The notes under the pieces are model-generated. The model saw only the letters and a list, made by a program, of their open reading frames with translations, had not been told where the DNA came from and did not search any database. Positions 9,556 to 18,312 of a stretch of 64,000 bases of DNA are shown piece after piece. Within the stretch, counting starts at the first letter, position 1, and each line of letters opens with the position of its first letter. Source of the stretch: Treponema rectale (GTDB lineage: Bacteria > Spirochaetota > Spirochaetia > Treponematales > Treponemataceae). The DNA lies in contig NZ_JACHFR010000004.1 in the NCBI RefSeq assembly GCF_014202035.1, positions 62,001 through 126,000 of the forward strand, read 5' to 3'. The translations under genes and the position numbers were made by a program.

Positions 9556-9792
9556 TCATCTATTTTCTGCGGAAGATGTTTCATTCATCACACAAATATC
9601 GCCAACGTCGCAGTCCAAAGCCTTACAAACTTTTTGAATGCTTTCCATAGAGACAAACTCGCCTTTATTCAGTTTTGCCAATACATTTGAGGAAATCCCG
9701 GCTACAGTTATCAAGTCCGTTTTCTTCATGTCCTTATCAATCAATAACTTCCACAGCTTTTTATAATCTACGTTCGCATTACCTTTTGCCAT
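9556..9792 (-). CDS. XRE/Cro-type transcriptional regulator (paralogue 1)
   Basis: This small 78-residue helix-turn-helix protein of the Cro/C1 type starts at MAKGNANVDYKKLW. The HTH covers roughly residues 15-60 (DLITVAGISSNVLAKLNKGE, then SIQKVCKALDCDVGDIC). I chose the ATG at 9792 over the longer frame from 9846 because the family N-terminus begins here. It is strongly similar to the regulator at 40273-40503, with the same KLWKLLIDK start and the same LAKLxKGEF turn. The gene is intact although its downstream locus (KilA-N, methylase and AlbA_2 remnants) is dead. It probably binds the palindrome at 9538-9554. Confidence 0.85.
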   Translation of the reverse strand: MAKGNANVDYKKLWKLLIDKDMKKTDLITVAGISSNVLAKLNKGEFVSMESIQKVCKALDCDVGDICVMNETSSAENR

Positions 9793-9905
9793 AGATATTA
9801 AACTAATTTTCCCGCAGGAATATTCTACAGAAAAGTGATTTTTCAAATATGAAGAAAAATATCGTTTTATTTGTCTACTCTTACAAAGCTATAATTTTTT
9901 TCCCG

Positions 9906-9936
9906 TTATAATTTCCGGCGTAGCCGGAAATTATAA
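9906..9936. repeat. Perfect 14-bp inverted repeat with 3-base loop
   Basis: TTATAATTTCCGGC at 9906-9919 is followed by GTA and its exact complement at 9923-9936. It lies just beyond the stop of the minus-strand lipoprotein gene (9974). There is no T-run on either side, so it is not a standard intrinsic terminator, although it could end or stabilise that transcript. Confidence 0.6.
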
Positions 9937-9973
9937 AATTGTTAAATAGTTAAATCCGTGCCGCTACGCGCCA

Positions 9974-11191
9974 CTAGTTAAAAGCCCTAACACTACAAAC
10001 ATAATAGCGACCGTCGCTCTTGTCCTCCTCCCCCACATTGCCATTGTCAAAATTCAGTTTCCGCGCCATAAAAGAGCCTGAAGGGTGCTGACAACAAGAC
10101 CAGTATACGCTTGTGCCAAACTGGCTTCCGCCTGCTTTTGAAAGGCTTGCATCTACTGCAGTTTTGTTCTGATAGATTGTGTACAGTTCTGCCACAGTTG
10201 GTAAATACCAGCCTGTTGCAAGGTCTCCTGTAAGACCGTTTGTTTCAGCATAAGTTAAACTATAATTCCATACAGGGTAATTCTCAGGATTATTCTCTGC
10301 ATCAGAACAGGCTGCTTTTAGTTTTTCCCAGCCGTCACTTCCATCTATGTAGCCGCTTGTTTTATCTCCCTGCAAAGCAGTTATGTCTGTTTCGTAACCT
10401 GCGGCACTATATGTGCACCATACAAGACCGCTTCTGTTATGAACTATTCCTACGCCAAGGGCAGGTTTGTCATCTGTTGCGGCACGAACAATTACAGCGG
10501 CAACATTTGATTTTTGTGTTTCAGTTAAAGTTATATCCTTCGGCAGCATTGTTCCGTCCTTTAATACAAAGTCTCCTGGAACACAAGTAGCTTTAGTCGG
10601 AATAATCAAATATGAAGCACTTGCAACAGCACTGTCGTACATTCCGTCCTTTACAGCAATTGCCTTAACTGTTACGACTTCCGTTACACTGATTGCTGCT
10701 GTATATTCTGTGCTTGCCGCTGTTGGTTCAGTTCCGTCTGTTGTGTAATAAATCTTTGCTCCTTCTGTTGCACAAATAATTGTTACTTTTGTTCCGCTGT
10801 CTACTGCACCTGAAGCAACACTGAATGCTGGGGTTGCTACTGTTCCTTTTATTGTATAACTAACACTTGCAACAGCACTGTCGTTCATTCCGTCCTTTAC
10901 GGCAATTGCCTTAACTGTTACGGTTTCCGTTACACTAATTGCTGCTGTATATTCTGTGCTTGATGCTGTTGGCTCAGTTCCGTCTGTTGTGTAATAAATC
11001 TTTGCTCCTTCTGTTGCACAAGTGATTGTTACTTTTGTTCCGCTGTCTACTACACCTGAAGCAACACTGAATGCTGGGGTTGCTACTGTTTCCTTAACAG
11101 GATCATCATTGCCATTAGAACAACTGAACATTCCCAATGCAAGAACTGCAGCAACCGCAACTCCTGCGATTTTTTTCAAAATACTTTTCAT
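9974..11191 (-). CDS. Lipoprotein with two chitobiase-C-like repeats and a DUF1566-like domain
   Basis: This 405-residue protein has a signal peptide ending in a lipobox-like MFSC (cysteine about residue 24), so it is predicted to be lipid-anchored outside the inner membrane. Residues about 38-112 and 118-195 are two nearly identical beta-sandwich repeats with the IYYTTDGTEPT motif (chitobiase/beta-hexosaminidase C-terminal type). The C-terminal 200 residues resemble the DUF1566/Fib_succ_major-type domain, with LVWCTYSAAGY, GWYLPTVAEL and YWSCCQ blocks. The two repeats are near identical at DNA level with a 246-bp offset. Function is unknown; surface binding or adhesion is plausible. An ATG behind AAGGAGAACACG supports the start. 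Confidence 0.85.
   Translation of the reverse strand: MKSILKKIAGVAVAAVLALGMFSCSNGNDDPVKETVATPAFSVASGVVDSGTKVTITCATEGAKIYYTTDGTEPTASSTEYTAAISVTETVTVKAIAVKDGMNDSAVASVSYTIKGTVATPAFSVASGAVDSGTKVTIICATEGAKIYYTTDGTEPTAASTEYTAAISVTEVVTVKAIAVKDGMYDSAVASASYLIIPTKATCVPGDFVLKDGTMLPKDITLTETQKSNVAAVIVRAATDDKPALGVGIVHNRSGLVWCTYSAAGYETDITALQGDKTSGYIDGSDGWEKLKAACSDAENNPENYPVWNYSLTYAETNGLTGDLATGWYLPTVAELYTIYQNKTAVDASLSKAGGSQFGTSVYWSCCQHPSGSFMARKLNFDNGNVGEEDKSDGRYYVCSVRAFN
10621..11090. repeat. Two near-identical ~224-bp direct repeats inside the lipoprotein gene
   Basis: Units at 10621-10844 and 10867-11090 are offset by 246 bp (82 codons) and encode the two IYYTTDGTEPT domains. The few differences suggest recent duplication or gene conversion. 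Repeat number could change by recombination without loss of frame. Confidence 0.75.
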
Positions 11192-11597
11192 CGTGTTCTC
11201 CTTTAAAATAATTTTTATCGCTTTGTCACCTCAATCGCAGTGGGGAAAAAGATTTCTCCATTCCGCTTCACTTCAGTCGAAATGACAAGTTTAAAATCAG
11301 GGGCTGTCTGATAAGTAATATCATTGCAGTGCTTCCGCAAATGACACTTTTTTAAACTATTCAGACATCACCGTCTTCTTAAAACACAGCCTAAAATATA
11401 ATGCAATGTTTTATTTTTTCAACTTTCATCACACTAAATCACAACTTAAATATGGAAGAAAAGCTTAATAGAGAAACGGACATTTTTATCACCAGATATT
11501 TTCCGTCGCAAAAATCATTAAACAAATTCCAGATTCATGCTATAATCAAAATACTGAACACTTTCTTACTCCTTCCTTCCATGCTATAATCCCCAGT
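11192..11597. repeat. Intergenic region with dispersed-repeat-like sequence
   Basis: No gene is supported here. 11221-11290 reads, on the minus strand, as GTCATTTCGACTGAAG followed by a GCGGAATGGAGAAATC-like stretch, a style of dispersed intergenic repeat. The GGGGCTGTCTGATAAGTA string at about 11298 matches GGGGCTGTCCAATAAGTA at about 46499, so this piece is repeated within the window. A sequence partly like the accessory promoter element (GCAAATGACACT) lies at about 11336-11350. Confidence 0.5.
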
Positions 11598-12422
11598 ATG
11601 CGCTACCCAAAAATCCGCAAAGCAATCTTTCTCGATCGACCCAACCGCTTTATCGCCCATGTTCTGCTGGACGAAAAAACCGAAACCGTGCACGTAAAGA
11701 ACACCGGACGATGCAAAGAACTTCTTGTGCCAGACGCCACAGTCTATCTTGAAGAAAGTGACAATCCCGCGCGGAAGACAAAATACGATTTGATTGCGGT
11801 GGAAAAAATCGTGACGGAAGAAAGCTCGCTCCCAGCTAAAAATACTCATGCCATGCAAAATGCCTCCGCTTCACAACCCCACCCTGCACAGCCACAGCAC
11901 ACAATCCTCATCAACATGGACAGTCAGGCTCCAAACAAAGTTGCAGCAGAATGGATTCGCGAGAATAAAACATATTTTCCAAAGCTCAAGATCTTAAAGC
12001 CGGAATACACCCTGGGAGATTCCCGCTTTGATTTTTACGCCGAATATGACGACGACGATGGATTGCGTCACAAAAGTCTTATCGAAGTAAAGGGCTGCAC
12101 TTTAGAAAAAGACGGCGTCGCACTCTTTCCTGATGCACCTACCCTTCGCGGATTAAAACATGTAAGAGAACTGACTGAACTTTCAAAAAAACATGAATAC
12201 GAATGTATGATATTAATTATTGTACAAATGACAGGCTGTAAGTATTTTACACCAAACCGGGAAACACACGGAGACTTTGCAGACGCACTTAAAGAAGCTG
12301 AAACCCATGGTGTAAAAATCCTTGCAGTAGAATGTGAAGTCTCTCCGGAATCACTTACAGCAAAAAAAGAAATTAATGTCTGCTTATCTGCTATATCAAA
12401 ATACTCCAGCCATACTTCATAA
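11598..12422 (+). CDS. sfsA: SfsA family DNA-binding/nuclease protein
   Basis: This 274-residue protein is a full-length SfsA homologue (sugar fermentation stimulation protein A). Conserved blocks are present: the N-terminal DRPNRFIAHV and HVKNTGRCKELL region (an OB-fold-like DNA-binding part) and the C-terminal PD-(D/E)XK-like core with RFDFY, LIEVKGCTLE and FPDAPTLRGLKHVREL. A low-complexity insert at about residues 75-100 (ASASQPHPAQPQH) is unusual for the family. The reported roles are DNA binding and nuclease activity; its exact cell role is uncertain. It is convergent with the unknown gene at 12478-13413. Confidence 0.93.
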   Translation: MRYPKIRKAIFLDRPNRFIAHVLLDEKTETVHVKNTGRCKELLVPDATVYLEESDNPARKTKYDLIAVEKIVTEESSLPAKNTHAMQNASASQPHPAQPQHTILINMDSQAPNKVAAEWIRENKTYFPKLKILKPEYTLGDSRFDFYAEYDDDDGLRHKSLIEVKGCTLEKDGVALFPDAPTLRGLKHVRELTELSKKHEYECMILIIVQMTGCKYFTPNRETHGDFADALKEAETHGVKILAVECEVSPESLTAKKEINVCLSAISKYSSHTS

Positions 12423-12477
12423 ACAGCCTGAGCATATCACACTGCTTATCACCGGTATCTTGATATGGTGTAAAGAG

Positions 12478-13413
12478 TTAAATTACCATCTGCACAACAA
12501 TCTGACGATAATTCAAACTAACAAGTCTTGCAGAATATGACATCATCTTTGGCTTTGCTTCGCGGATAATCTTTGCTGCAAGAGCACGGATATGTCCGGC
12601 TTTTTCAAGACCCGGATTACCAAAAAGTTTTGCTTCAACATTCTCAATACACACAATAATTGCATTCTTATCTGCCTGATTGTATGGTTCAGCCTGTGCA
12701 GACACCTTAAGAGCTTCGTAGAATGAATGTTTTGCAGCTCGAATCTTTTCTGCATTACCAAGTAAATTATCTGCATTCAGATTATCCGTAAGCTTTGTTA
12801 ATGATTCCGGTACAATATCATCATCCCAATGATAGAAGTTTGTTCCTACGAGAGGAAGAGTAAGAGTTACCGAATTCTTCTTGAAATAGCGCATAAAAGC
12901 CTGTTCCAAAGATTCACGTGAAGAATCAAATTCAAGCTTCTTTTTTGCGCTTTCAAAAATCAAAGGAATTTCATCTGCATCAAGATTATTCATCTTTCCA
13001 TAACAGATAGAGAAAAGAATCTCCACGCACAAAGGTTCCATGATGTACTGAGTAAGCTGAGCAAACTTTTCGAATACTTCCCGACGGCGTAAAAATAATT
13101 CACCAGCAAGAAGAGAATCTTTTGCCTCAACTGCTGCAATAAGCGGTCCAATATGTACCAGATAATCAAAAGTATCTTTGTCAGATACATCAACATCAGA
13201 TGCAACATAAATAATCGGATTACAATTCAAAGCACTCTGAACAAATATATACCAGGCTGGAGAAAAATAAGTGCTTGAAACAATTTCCTGATATCCTTCC
13301 ACATCAGGTAGAGAATCATTCTCCCACTTGCCAACAAAATCGAGCTGTCCTGTTTTGCTCTTTGAAAATTCAAACCAATCGTTTGCTGTTTTAATCAAAA
13401 TCTGTGTTTTCAT
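12478..13413 (-). CDS. Unknown protein divergent from a WYL regulator
   Basis: I do not recognise this 311-residue protein. It appears soluble and alpha/beta, with no signal peptide, no membrane segment and no nucleotide-binding loop. Notable spots are a repeated acidic-aromatic pattern early on (WFEFSKSK, VGKWENDS) and a helical C-terminal half. I chose the ATG at 13413 because GAGGTG lies just before it; the longer frame begins with a GTG inside that ribosome-binding site. Its promoter shares the accessory promoter element at 13519-13555, and its 5' leader of over 100 bases holds a dispersed hairpin. The WYL regulator gene diverges from it, which is the typical layout for regulated defence or stress genes. 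Confidence 0.7.
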   Translation of the reverse strand: MKTQILIKTANDWFEFSKSKTGQLDFVGKWENDSLPDVEGYQEIVSSTYFSPAWYIFVQSALNCNPIIYVASDVDVSDKDTFDYLVHIGPLIAAVEAKDSLLAGELFLRRREVFEKFAQLTQYIMEPLCVEILFSICYGKMNNLDADEIPLIFESAKKKLEFDSSRESLEQAFMRYFKKNSVTLTLPLVGTNFYHWDDDIVPESLTKLTDNLNADNLLGNAEKIRAAKHSFYEALKVSAQAEPYNQADKNAIIVCIENVEAKLFGNPGLEKAGHIRALAAKIIREAKPKMMSYSARLVSLNYRQIVVQMVI

Positions 13414-13454
13414 AAGCACCTCACTATTATTCAGGGAGGTGCTTAAACGGACAT

Positions 13455-13484
13455 GTCAAGGTTCTAAGCGAAGCGTGCCTTGAC
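13455..13484. repeat. Dispersed hairpin module (copy in the leader of gene 12478-13413)
   Basis: GTCAAGG at 13455-13461 pairs with CCTTGAC at 13478-13484 around a loop with AAGCGAAGCGT. A very similar hairpin lies at 41394-41424. It would be transcribed in the leader of the minus-strand gene. Confidence 0.6.
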
Positions 13485-13518
13485 GTGGACGTATAGGTAC
13501 CTCCTTATCTTCATTTCA

Positions 13519-13555
13519 ATTATAAATCAAGGGGTGTCGCAAATAATGATGCACC
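13519..13555 (-). promoter_or_regulatory. Accessory promoter element (operator plus -10)
   Basis: A 23-bp near-palindrome of form GGTG-N3-CA-N5-TG-N3-CACC at 13533-13555 is followed on the minus strand, 8 bp on, by TATAAT (13519-13524). Matching elements stand before both small membrane-protein genes at 27154 and 27395, and shorter relatives before hsdM and the KilA-N gene. Here the site also lies about 40 bp before the start of the divergent WYL gene, so it may control both. Confidence 0.6.
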
Positions 13556-13593
13556 CTCAAAAAAAGTGTGATATAATTAAAAAGAGGTTTTAT

Positions 13594-14598
13594 ATGGCTC
13601 AGAAGAAAAAAGTGGTTACAGAACGCAATGCTACACATATGCTTCGCTATTTATTTCAGATTGAACAGTCGATACGAAATGGTGAATATCCCAATGCAAA
13701 CAAACTAAACGAAAAACTAAGAACTGATTTCAGTCGTAGTACTTTTGGACGTTATATTGATATCCTTAAAACTGAATATGATGCACCTATTGAATTTGAT
13801 TTTCGAAAAAACGGATATTACTACACTGATTCAACATTTTCTCTAAATCAGGTAATGCTGAAGGAAGGAGAACTTCTTACACTTTCAACAATTCTACCGC
13901 TTATGGAGCAGTATAAGAATACCCCCATGGAAAAATCCTTCCGTGATTTGATGAATAAGCTGATTCAAATGCTTCCTGATTCTATTACTGTTGATTCAGC
14001 TCTCATTAATAATGAAGTTCATTTTATTTCTGATCCAATTACAACTTTTGAAGACGGTGTTTTTGAGAACGTTCTGAAGGCAACAAAGCTTCATCAAACT
14101 TTGAATATGGAATATAAGACCGCCAGAGATTCAAATTATCAAAGCAGATTGTTTGATCCTTATCATATTATCTGCCAGAAAGGAAGCTGGTACTTACTGG
14201 GTTACTCACACCACTCCCAGGCAATCAGGCTTTACGCAATGCCCCGAATGCGAAACTGTATCATTACAAAAGACAAGTTTTCTATTCCAAAAGATTTCAA
14301 ATTGGAAGACCATATTGATGTTCAGATGGGTGCCTGGGGAAACAGTGGCGAACAATTTAAAGTTGAAATTGAATTTGTAAAAAGCTTAAAGACTTATGTA
14401 ATGGAACGAACCTGGCATAAAGACCAGGTTATTCGCGAAAATCCAGACGGAACAGTATATCTTTCCTTTGAAACAAACCAGCTCAACCAGACTGCTTCAT
14501 GGATTATGTCATTCACAGGTGGTGCAAAAGCATTGAATCCACCAGAGTTAAGGGAACAGATTAAGGAGGCTGCTCAGAGAATTCTGGGTGAACTATAA
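13594..14598 (+). CDS. WYL-domain transcriptional regulator
   Basis: This 334-residue regulator has an N-terminal winged helix (about residues 10-75, with LNEKLRTDFSRSTFGRYIDIL as the recognition region) and a WYL ligand-sensing domain in the middle (FDPYHIICQKGSWYLLGYSH near residues 185-205), followed by a WCX-like C-terminal extension. I start at ATG 13594, preceded by AAGAGG, since the extra 38 upstream codons run through the promoter and operator. TATAAT at 13572-13577 is a likely -10. WYL proteins of the BrxR/CapW type repress defence genes and respond to nucleotide or DNA ligands; that role here is an inference from context. Target candidates are the near-palindromes described in the findings. 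Confidence 0.88.
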   Translation: MAQKKKVVTERNATHMLRYLFQIEQSIRNGEYPNANKLNEKLRTDFSRSTFGRYIDILKTEYDAPIEFDFRKNGYYYTDSTFSLNQVMLKEGELLTLSTILPLMEQYKNTPMEKSFRDLMNKLIQMLPDSITVDSALINNEVHFISDPITTFEDGVFENVLKATKLHQTLNMEYKTARDSNYQSRLFDPYHIICQKGSWYLLGYSHHSQAIRLYAMPRMRNCIITKDKFSIPKDFKLEDHIDVQMGAWGNSGEQFKVEIEFVKSLKTYVMERTWHKDQVIRENPDGTVYLSFETNQLNQTASWIMSFTGGAKALNPPELREQIKEAAQRILGEL

Positions 14599-14664
14599 AT
14601 AATTACTCAAACTCCTCTGTAAGATATATCAGCTATATAAGGGCTAAAATACAACACAAATCAT

Positions 14665-14730
14665 CTTCCCGAACGGGAAAATATTTTCGCATATCAGGTC
14701 TTTTTTTATTGATTTTCCCGTTCGGGAAAG
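14665..14730. repeat. Inverted repeat, arms of 17-18 bp
   Basis: CTTCCCGAACGGGAAAA at 14665-14681 is answered by TTTTCCCGTTCGGGAAAG at 14713-14730. Each arm is itself nearly self-complementary. A minus-strand open frame (about 14633-14818, with KKRPDMRKYFPVREDDL) runs through it and could be a gene remnant, but I cannot name it. Confidence 0.55.
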
Positions 14731-14792
14731 TTATATCACCTTCCGTTTTCGGAAGATCGGCCAATTTAAATATTAACGTGATTAGCTGACTT

Positions 14793-15044
14793 TGTGTCAG
14801 AGTCTTTTTGATCGGAATCATCCTTACCTGCTTTATAAAGTCTTCCGCCATCATGCTCCAGTCCCTGGGGAAAAGCGGCAAATCCACCCTGCTCGCCCTG
14901 CTCCGGGATGTAATCGTCTTTGTGCCTTCCTCAATTATTCTGGCAATGACCAGTCACAACATCGTCACCATGCTCTGGGCTTCTTTAATCAGCGACGTAA
15001 TATCATTCGTTTTTGCAGTAATTTTTATAAAAGGCAGAAAGTAA
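14793..15044 (+). pseudogene. C-terminal remnant of a MATE-family transporter
   Basis: The frame opens after a stop near 14790 without a start codon and encodes RVFLIGIILTCFIKSSAIML, a GKSGKSTLLALLRDVIVFVP block, and an end with two membrane helices (MLWASLISDVISFVFAVIF). This is the last sixth of a MATE efflux protein. The remaining ten or so helices are missing. It is on the opposite strand from the intact MATE gene that follows, so it is not a simple split of that gene. Confidence 0.75.
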
Positions 15045-15131
15045 GAAAATCATTGGACAGTTCGCCTGAATGGTCATAATGTCCGTGAGCTGCATCACAG
15101 CCGCTATCACCGATTTCATTTTCAACAAGAT

Positions 15132-16511
15132 TTATGATTCGCATTCTTTATACATTCTAAAAACTGATTTGTCTTTTTCACTTGGATTCTTCTCCAAGAG
15201 CAAAAATACAATTCCGCACAAAATAATCTGCACGAAAGTTGATGACGGAGTTGCAAGACCGATTCTAAAAAGTGTTGGATTCAGCGTACGGCTCATTAAA
15301 TACGAAACCGGAATTCGTACGCCGAACGCACCAATGATTCCCTGAATCATAACAAAGGAAGTTTTTCCGCAGCCGTTAAAATATCCGATAAAGCAGAAAA
15401 GAAAAGAAACAAAAAGAGTGTCGATGGCATAAGCTTTAAGATATGAATGAGCAGCAGCAACTACTTTTCCGTCTTTTGAAAAAATTGCAGCCAGAAGATT
15501 TCCGTGGAAGAAAGCAAAATATCCCATAAAAAGACCGCAGGCCAGAGAGGCCGCAATGGAATACAGCAAGGCTTTTTTTGCACGGTCATATTTTTCTGCT
15601 CCGACATTCTGAGCAACAAAAGCACTCAAAGACTGAGAAAATGCAGAAGGAACAAGCATGATGAATCCGCAGACCCGTTCTGCAACTCCTACTCCAGCCG
15701 AAGCAATAAGACCAAGCCCGTTAATGATTGCCGCAATCACAAGAAACGAAACCGTAACAAGTCCGTCCTGAAGTGAAATTGGCGCACCTGTTTTACAGAC
15801 TAAGGCCACAAGATTTCCCTGCCAGCGGATATTCTTTTTTGAAAGAGCAAAAGGAAGGCCTCTTTTTTTTGCAGCAGTCAGACAGAAAAAAACACTGAGA
15901 GCCTGAGCAATCACAGTTGCCAGGGCAGCCCCGCTTGCAGCCATATGAAAAACCGCAACAAAAAGAAGATCTCCAAAAATATTAATGATGCAGGCAACAA
16001 GTACCGTCAGAAGCGGAGTTTTAGAATCTCCCATTCCCCTGAAAACACCGCCCATCATATTGTAAGCTGTTATAAAAACCGTTCCTGCCGAACAGATGTG
16101 AACATACCTGCAGGTTTTATCAAAGGCTTCTTCTGGAGTCTGCATAAGAAGTGCAAACGGCTCTGTAAGAAAAATCATCAGGACAGTAACAACAATTGCA
16201 AGCAGGGCAAAAAAGATTACACTCGTTCCCACAATATCTGCGGCCTTTTCTTTTTTCCCGGCACCCAAAGCCTGTCCCATCTGAATGGTTGTACCCATAG
16301 CAAGCCCAACGATTATAAAAGTTATGGTCTGCATCATCATGGTTCCGGTTGCTACAGCAGAAACATCAGCAGCATTTCCAAACTGCCCTACAATCAGCAG
16401 ATCAACCGCACCATAAAAGGACTGTAAGAACAAAGCCCCGAGAACTGGAAGCGCAAAACGTAAAAGCCGTGGAGCAATTTTCCCGGATGTAAACAAAGTT
16501 GTCTCAGACAT
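15132..16511 (-). CDS. MATE family efflux transporter
   Basis: This 459-residue multidrug and toxin extrusion transporter is predicted to have twelve membrane helices and to export substrates against Na+ or H+. The N-terminal signature LLRFALPVLGALFLQSFYGAVDLLIVGQF is followed by a Gly-rich TIQMGQALGAGKKEKA segment, and the second half repeats the pattern with AFVAQNVGAEKYDRAKKAL. I start at ATG 16511 behind GGAGG, not at the longer frame from 16565. Substrate is unknown. It stands alone between a broken MATE gene and the SH3b protein. Confidence 0.92.
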   Translation of the reverse strand: MSETTLFTSGKIAPRLLRFALPVLGALFLQSFYGAVDLLIVGQFGNAADVSAVATGTMMMQTITFIIVGLAMGTTIQMGQALGAGKKEKAADIVGTSVIFFALLAIVVTVLMIFLTEPFALLMQTPEEAFDKTCRYVHICSAGTVFITAYNMMGGVFRGMGDSKTPLLTVLVACIINIFGDLLFVAVFHMAASGAALATVIAQALSVFFCLTAAKKRGLPFALSKKNIRWQGNLVALVCKTGAPISLQDGLVTVSFLVIAAIINGLGLIASAGVGVAERVCGFIMLVPSAFSQSLSAFVAQNVGAEKYDRAKKALLYSIAASLACGLFMGYFAFFHGNLLAAIFSKDGKVVAAAHSYLKAYAIDTLFVSFLFCFIGYFNGCGKTSFVMIQGIIGAFGVRIPVSYLMSRTLNPTLFRIGLATPSSTFVQIILCGIVFLLLEKNPSEKDKSVFRMYKECES

Positions 16512-16616
16512 GAATCCTCCAAAAACAAAAGACTGAATAAAATTCCGGCATTTTCTCCCCTGCACCCTGCCGATTAAAGAAGAGGATACAAATGGTAAGT
16601 TAGTTTTGACTGCCTT

Positions 16617-18113
16617 TTACTGCCAGTACTGATTCAGATATTTTTCAAAGATGTATCCCTTTTTCTTTCCATCTGAATATTCAATCTGAATCCAGTGGCC
16701 TTTGTAGTTGTCAATGTCATAAAAGTATGGATCAATTGCAATGACTTTTACTTTTTCCCCGTTATTAAGCCTGTCAATTTTTTTTCCGGAAAGACCTGCT
16801 GAATCCCGGATGTTTACATTTGAATCAATGAGGCAGGTTTCCTTCTCATATCCGTTATAAGGAATTAAAGTTTTTACTCCTGCAGATATAAGAACTTTCT
16901 TCATTTCTTCACTCTTTGCAAAAGAAAGAAGGTTACATGTATGGTTATAACTACCTCCTCCGTCTGATTCTTTTGAACCCATGCAGATAATTTTGTTAAC
17001 ATCCTTTACATATGGAAGAACTGTCTTTACCATTTCCACATCATCCAGGTCCACGGCTTTACGTACAGGAGATGCGTGTGAAAACTGACCGTTGAAAGAA
17101 GCAAAATCTGCAAGTTCATTTTTCCATTCAAGAACTTTCCTTACGCTTTTTGAATCTTTCTGTTCAATAAGATACTGCAGGGGATTATCTGATCCGCCGT
17201 ATGACGGATAAAAAATTCCATAAGCTGCATCAATGGCTTTAAAGGCATTCAATATAAAGTCAGGATTTTTTGTTTCTGCAATTATCGTAATTACATCTTT
17301 CTGAAGTTCTTCATTGAAATCTGAAGGAGAAAGCTGATGGTCCAGCATTTTGCCTAATTCACTTGAATCACATTTTTTTACGGCATTAATGAATTTGTTC
17401 CATAAAGTCATATCCTGCTTTGGATTTGATAAATCAGAAATATCAGTTCTCATTACATTTCCTAAACTATTCATGCAGGCAGCCTTACCCGGTGCATAAC
17501 AGACTACGCTTGGATTCCGTTCTTCCAGAGAGAATAATGAATACCGGTTTTTATAATCGACTCTGTAGCCCATAAAACTGTTTCCATTCTTTTTAACAAG
17601 CCAGTAATCATCATAACCAATCCAGAAATATTCGCCGTTATTGTTCAGCTTAAATAACTTTCCGCCGTACGACCATCCGTTATAAGGCTTATTATCTTTG
17701 TTTTCCGTCTTACAGAGCTGATTAAAAGTTTCAGTAACTTCTGCAAGACTGCTTTTGCTTTCATCAAAATCCTTAAAGCTGGTTAAAGCTGCGTCACTTT
17801 CAATCTTAAACTGTGCAACAGGTAAATATTCATCTGAATATTCCTCATAGAAGCTGATGATGTCTCCGTTAATGTTCACGACTATCCTTGTCCTGTAATA
17901 GTCGTATTCCTTTCCGAAAAGCTCATTCAGTAAATAGTCCTTATAACTGATGCTGACGTCATCATGAACCCTGCAGATCCTTATAAAATAATCTGTATGA
18001 TATTTTTCAGTTGCATCATTATAAGATATTTTTTCATATCTATAGTAAAGATTCTGTGCTGAAGCCACAAAACCTGCAGCAAACAGTAAAGCCAGGACTA
18101 AAAACTTTTTCAT
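16617..18113 (-). CDS. Secreted protein with ankyrin-like region and SH3b domain
   Basis: This 498-residue protein has an N-terminal signal peptide (KKFLVLALLFAAGFVASAQ) and is probably periplasmic or surface exposed. The middle (about 280-410) has weak ankyrin-like helices, with NPLQYLIEQKDSKSVRKVL and SPVRKAVDLDDVEMVKTVL. The last 75 residues form a bacterial SH3 domain: NVNIRDSAGLSGKKIDRLNN, then a GHWIQIEYSDGKKKGYIF end. SH3b domains often bind cell wall or peptides. I cannot assign a precise function. It starts behind AGGAG. Confidence 0.85.
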   Translation of the reverse strand: MKKFLVLALLFAAGFVASAQNLYYRYEKISYNDATEKYHTDYFIRICRVHDDVSISYKDYLLNELFGKEYDYYRTRIVVNINGDIISFYEEYSDEYLPVAQFKIESDAALTSFKDFDESKSSLAEVTETFNQLCKTENKDNKPYNGWSYGGKLFKLNNNGEYFWIGYDDYWLVKKNGNSFMGYRVDYKNRYSLFSLEERNPSVVCYAPGKAACMNSLGNVMRTDISDLSNPKQDMTLWNKFINAVKKCDSSELGKMLDHQLSPSDFNEELQKDVITIIAETKNPDFILNAFKAIDAAYGIFYPSYGGSDNPLQYLIEQKDSKSVRKVLEWKNELADFASFNGQFSHASPVRKAVDLDDVEMVKTVLPYVKDVNKIICMGSKESDGGGSYNHTCNLLSFAKSEEMKKVLISAGVKTLIPYNGYEKETCLIDSNVNIRDSAGLSGKKIDRLNNGEKVKVIAIDPYFYDIDNYKGHWIQIEYSDGKKKGYIFEKYLNQYWQ

Positions 18114-18284
18114 AAAAACTCCTGTAAGTAATAATAAAATGCTTTTTCAAAAATTACTACTGATACGCCTGAGACTACGAGTATAAGCTCCTTTAATAAT
18201 CCTGATAATTCTGCCCTAACCCTTCATGCTTATCTATAATTCTCTTGACATTCATAACACTGTTATGTAAATTAACTCTATAAG

Positions 18285-18302
18285 TTAGTTAACGCTAACT
18301 AA
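18285..18302. promoter_or_regulatory. DtxR-like metal box upstream of the ABC remnant
   Basis: TTAGTTAACGCTAACTAA is a near-perfect palindrome that resembles the DtxR/IdeR/TroR box. It directly precedes the GGAG ribosome-binding site of the ABC-transporter remnant. A very similar site (TTAGTTAATGCTAAGTTT on the minus strand) lies before feoA at 49812-49829, which suggests a shared iron or manganese regulator. Confidence 0.6.
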
Positions 18303-18312
18303 GGAGTAATAA

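Noticed and set aside
10240-10748. Plus-strand frames over the lipoprotein gene
   Set aside because: They are shadows of the duplicated repeats on the other strand.
14633-14887. Minus-strand gene of 84 codons
   Set aside because: Its first part is antisense to the MATE remnant and the rest runs over an inverted repeat; I could not recognise a family, so it is only mentioned with the repeat.
15945-16427. 160-codon plus-strand frame
   Set aside because: It is antisense to the MATE gene, with a composition that fits a shadow frame and no start signal.
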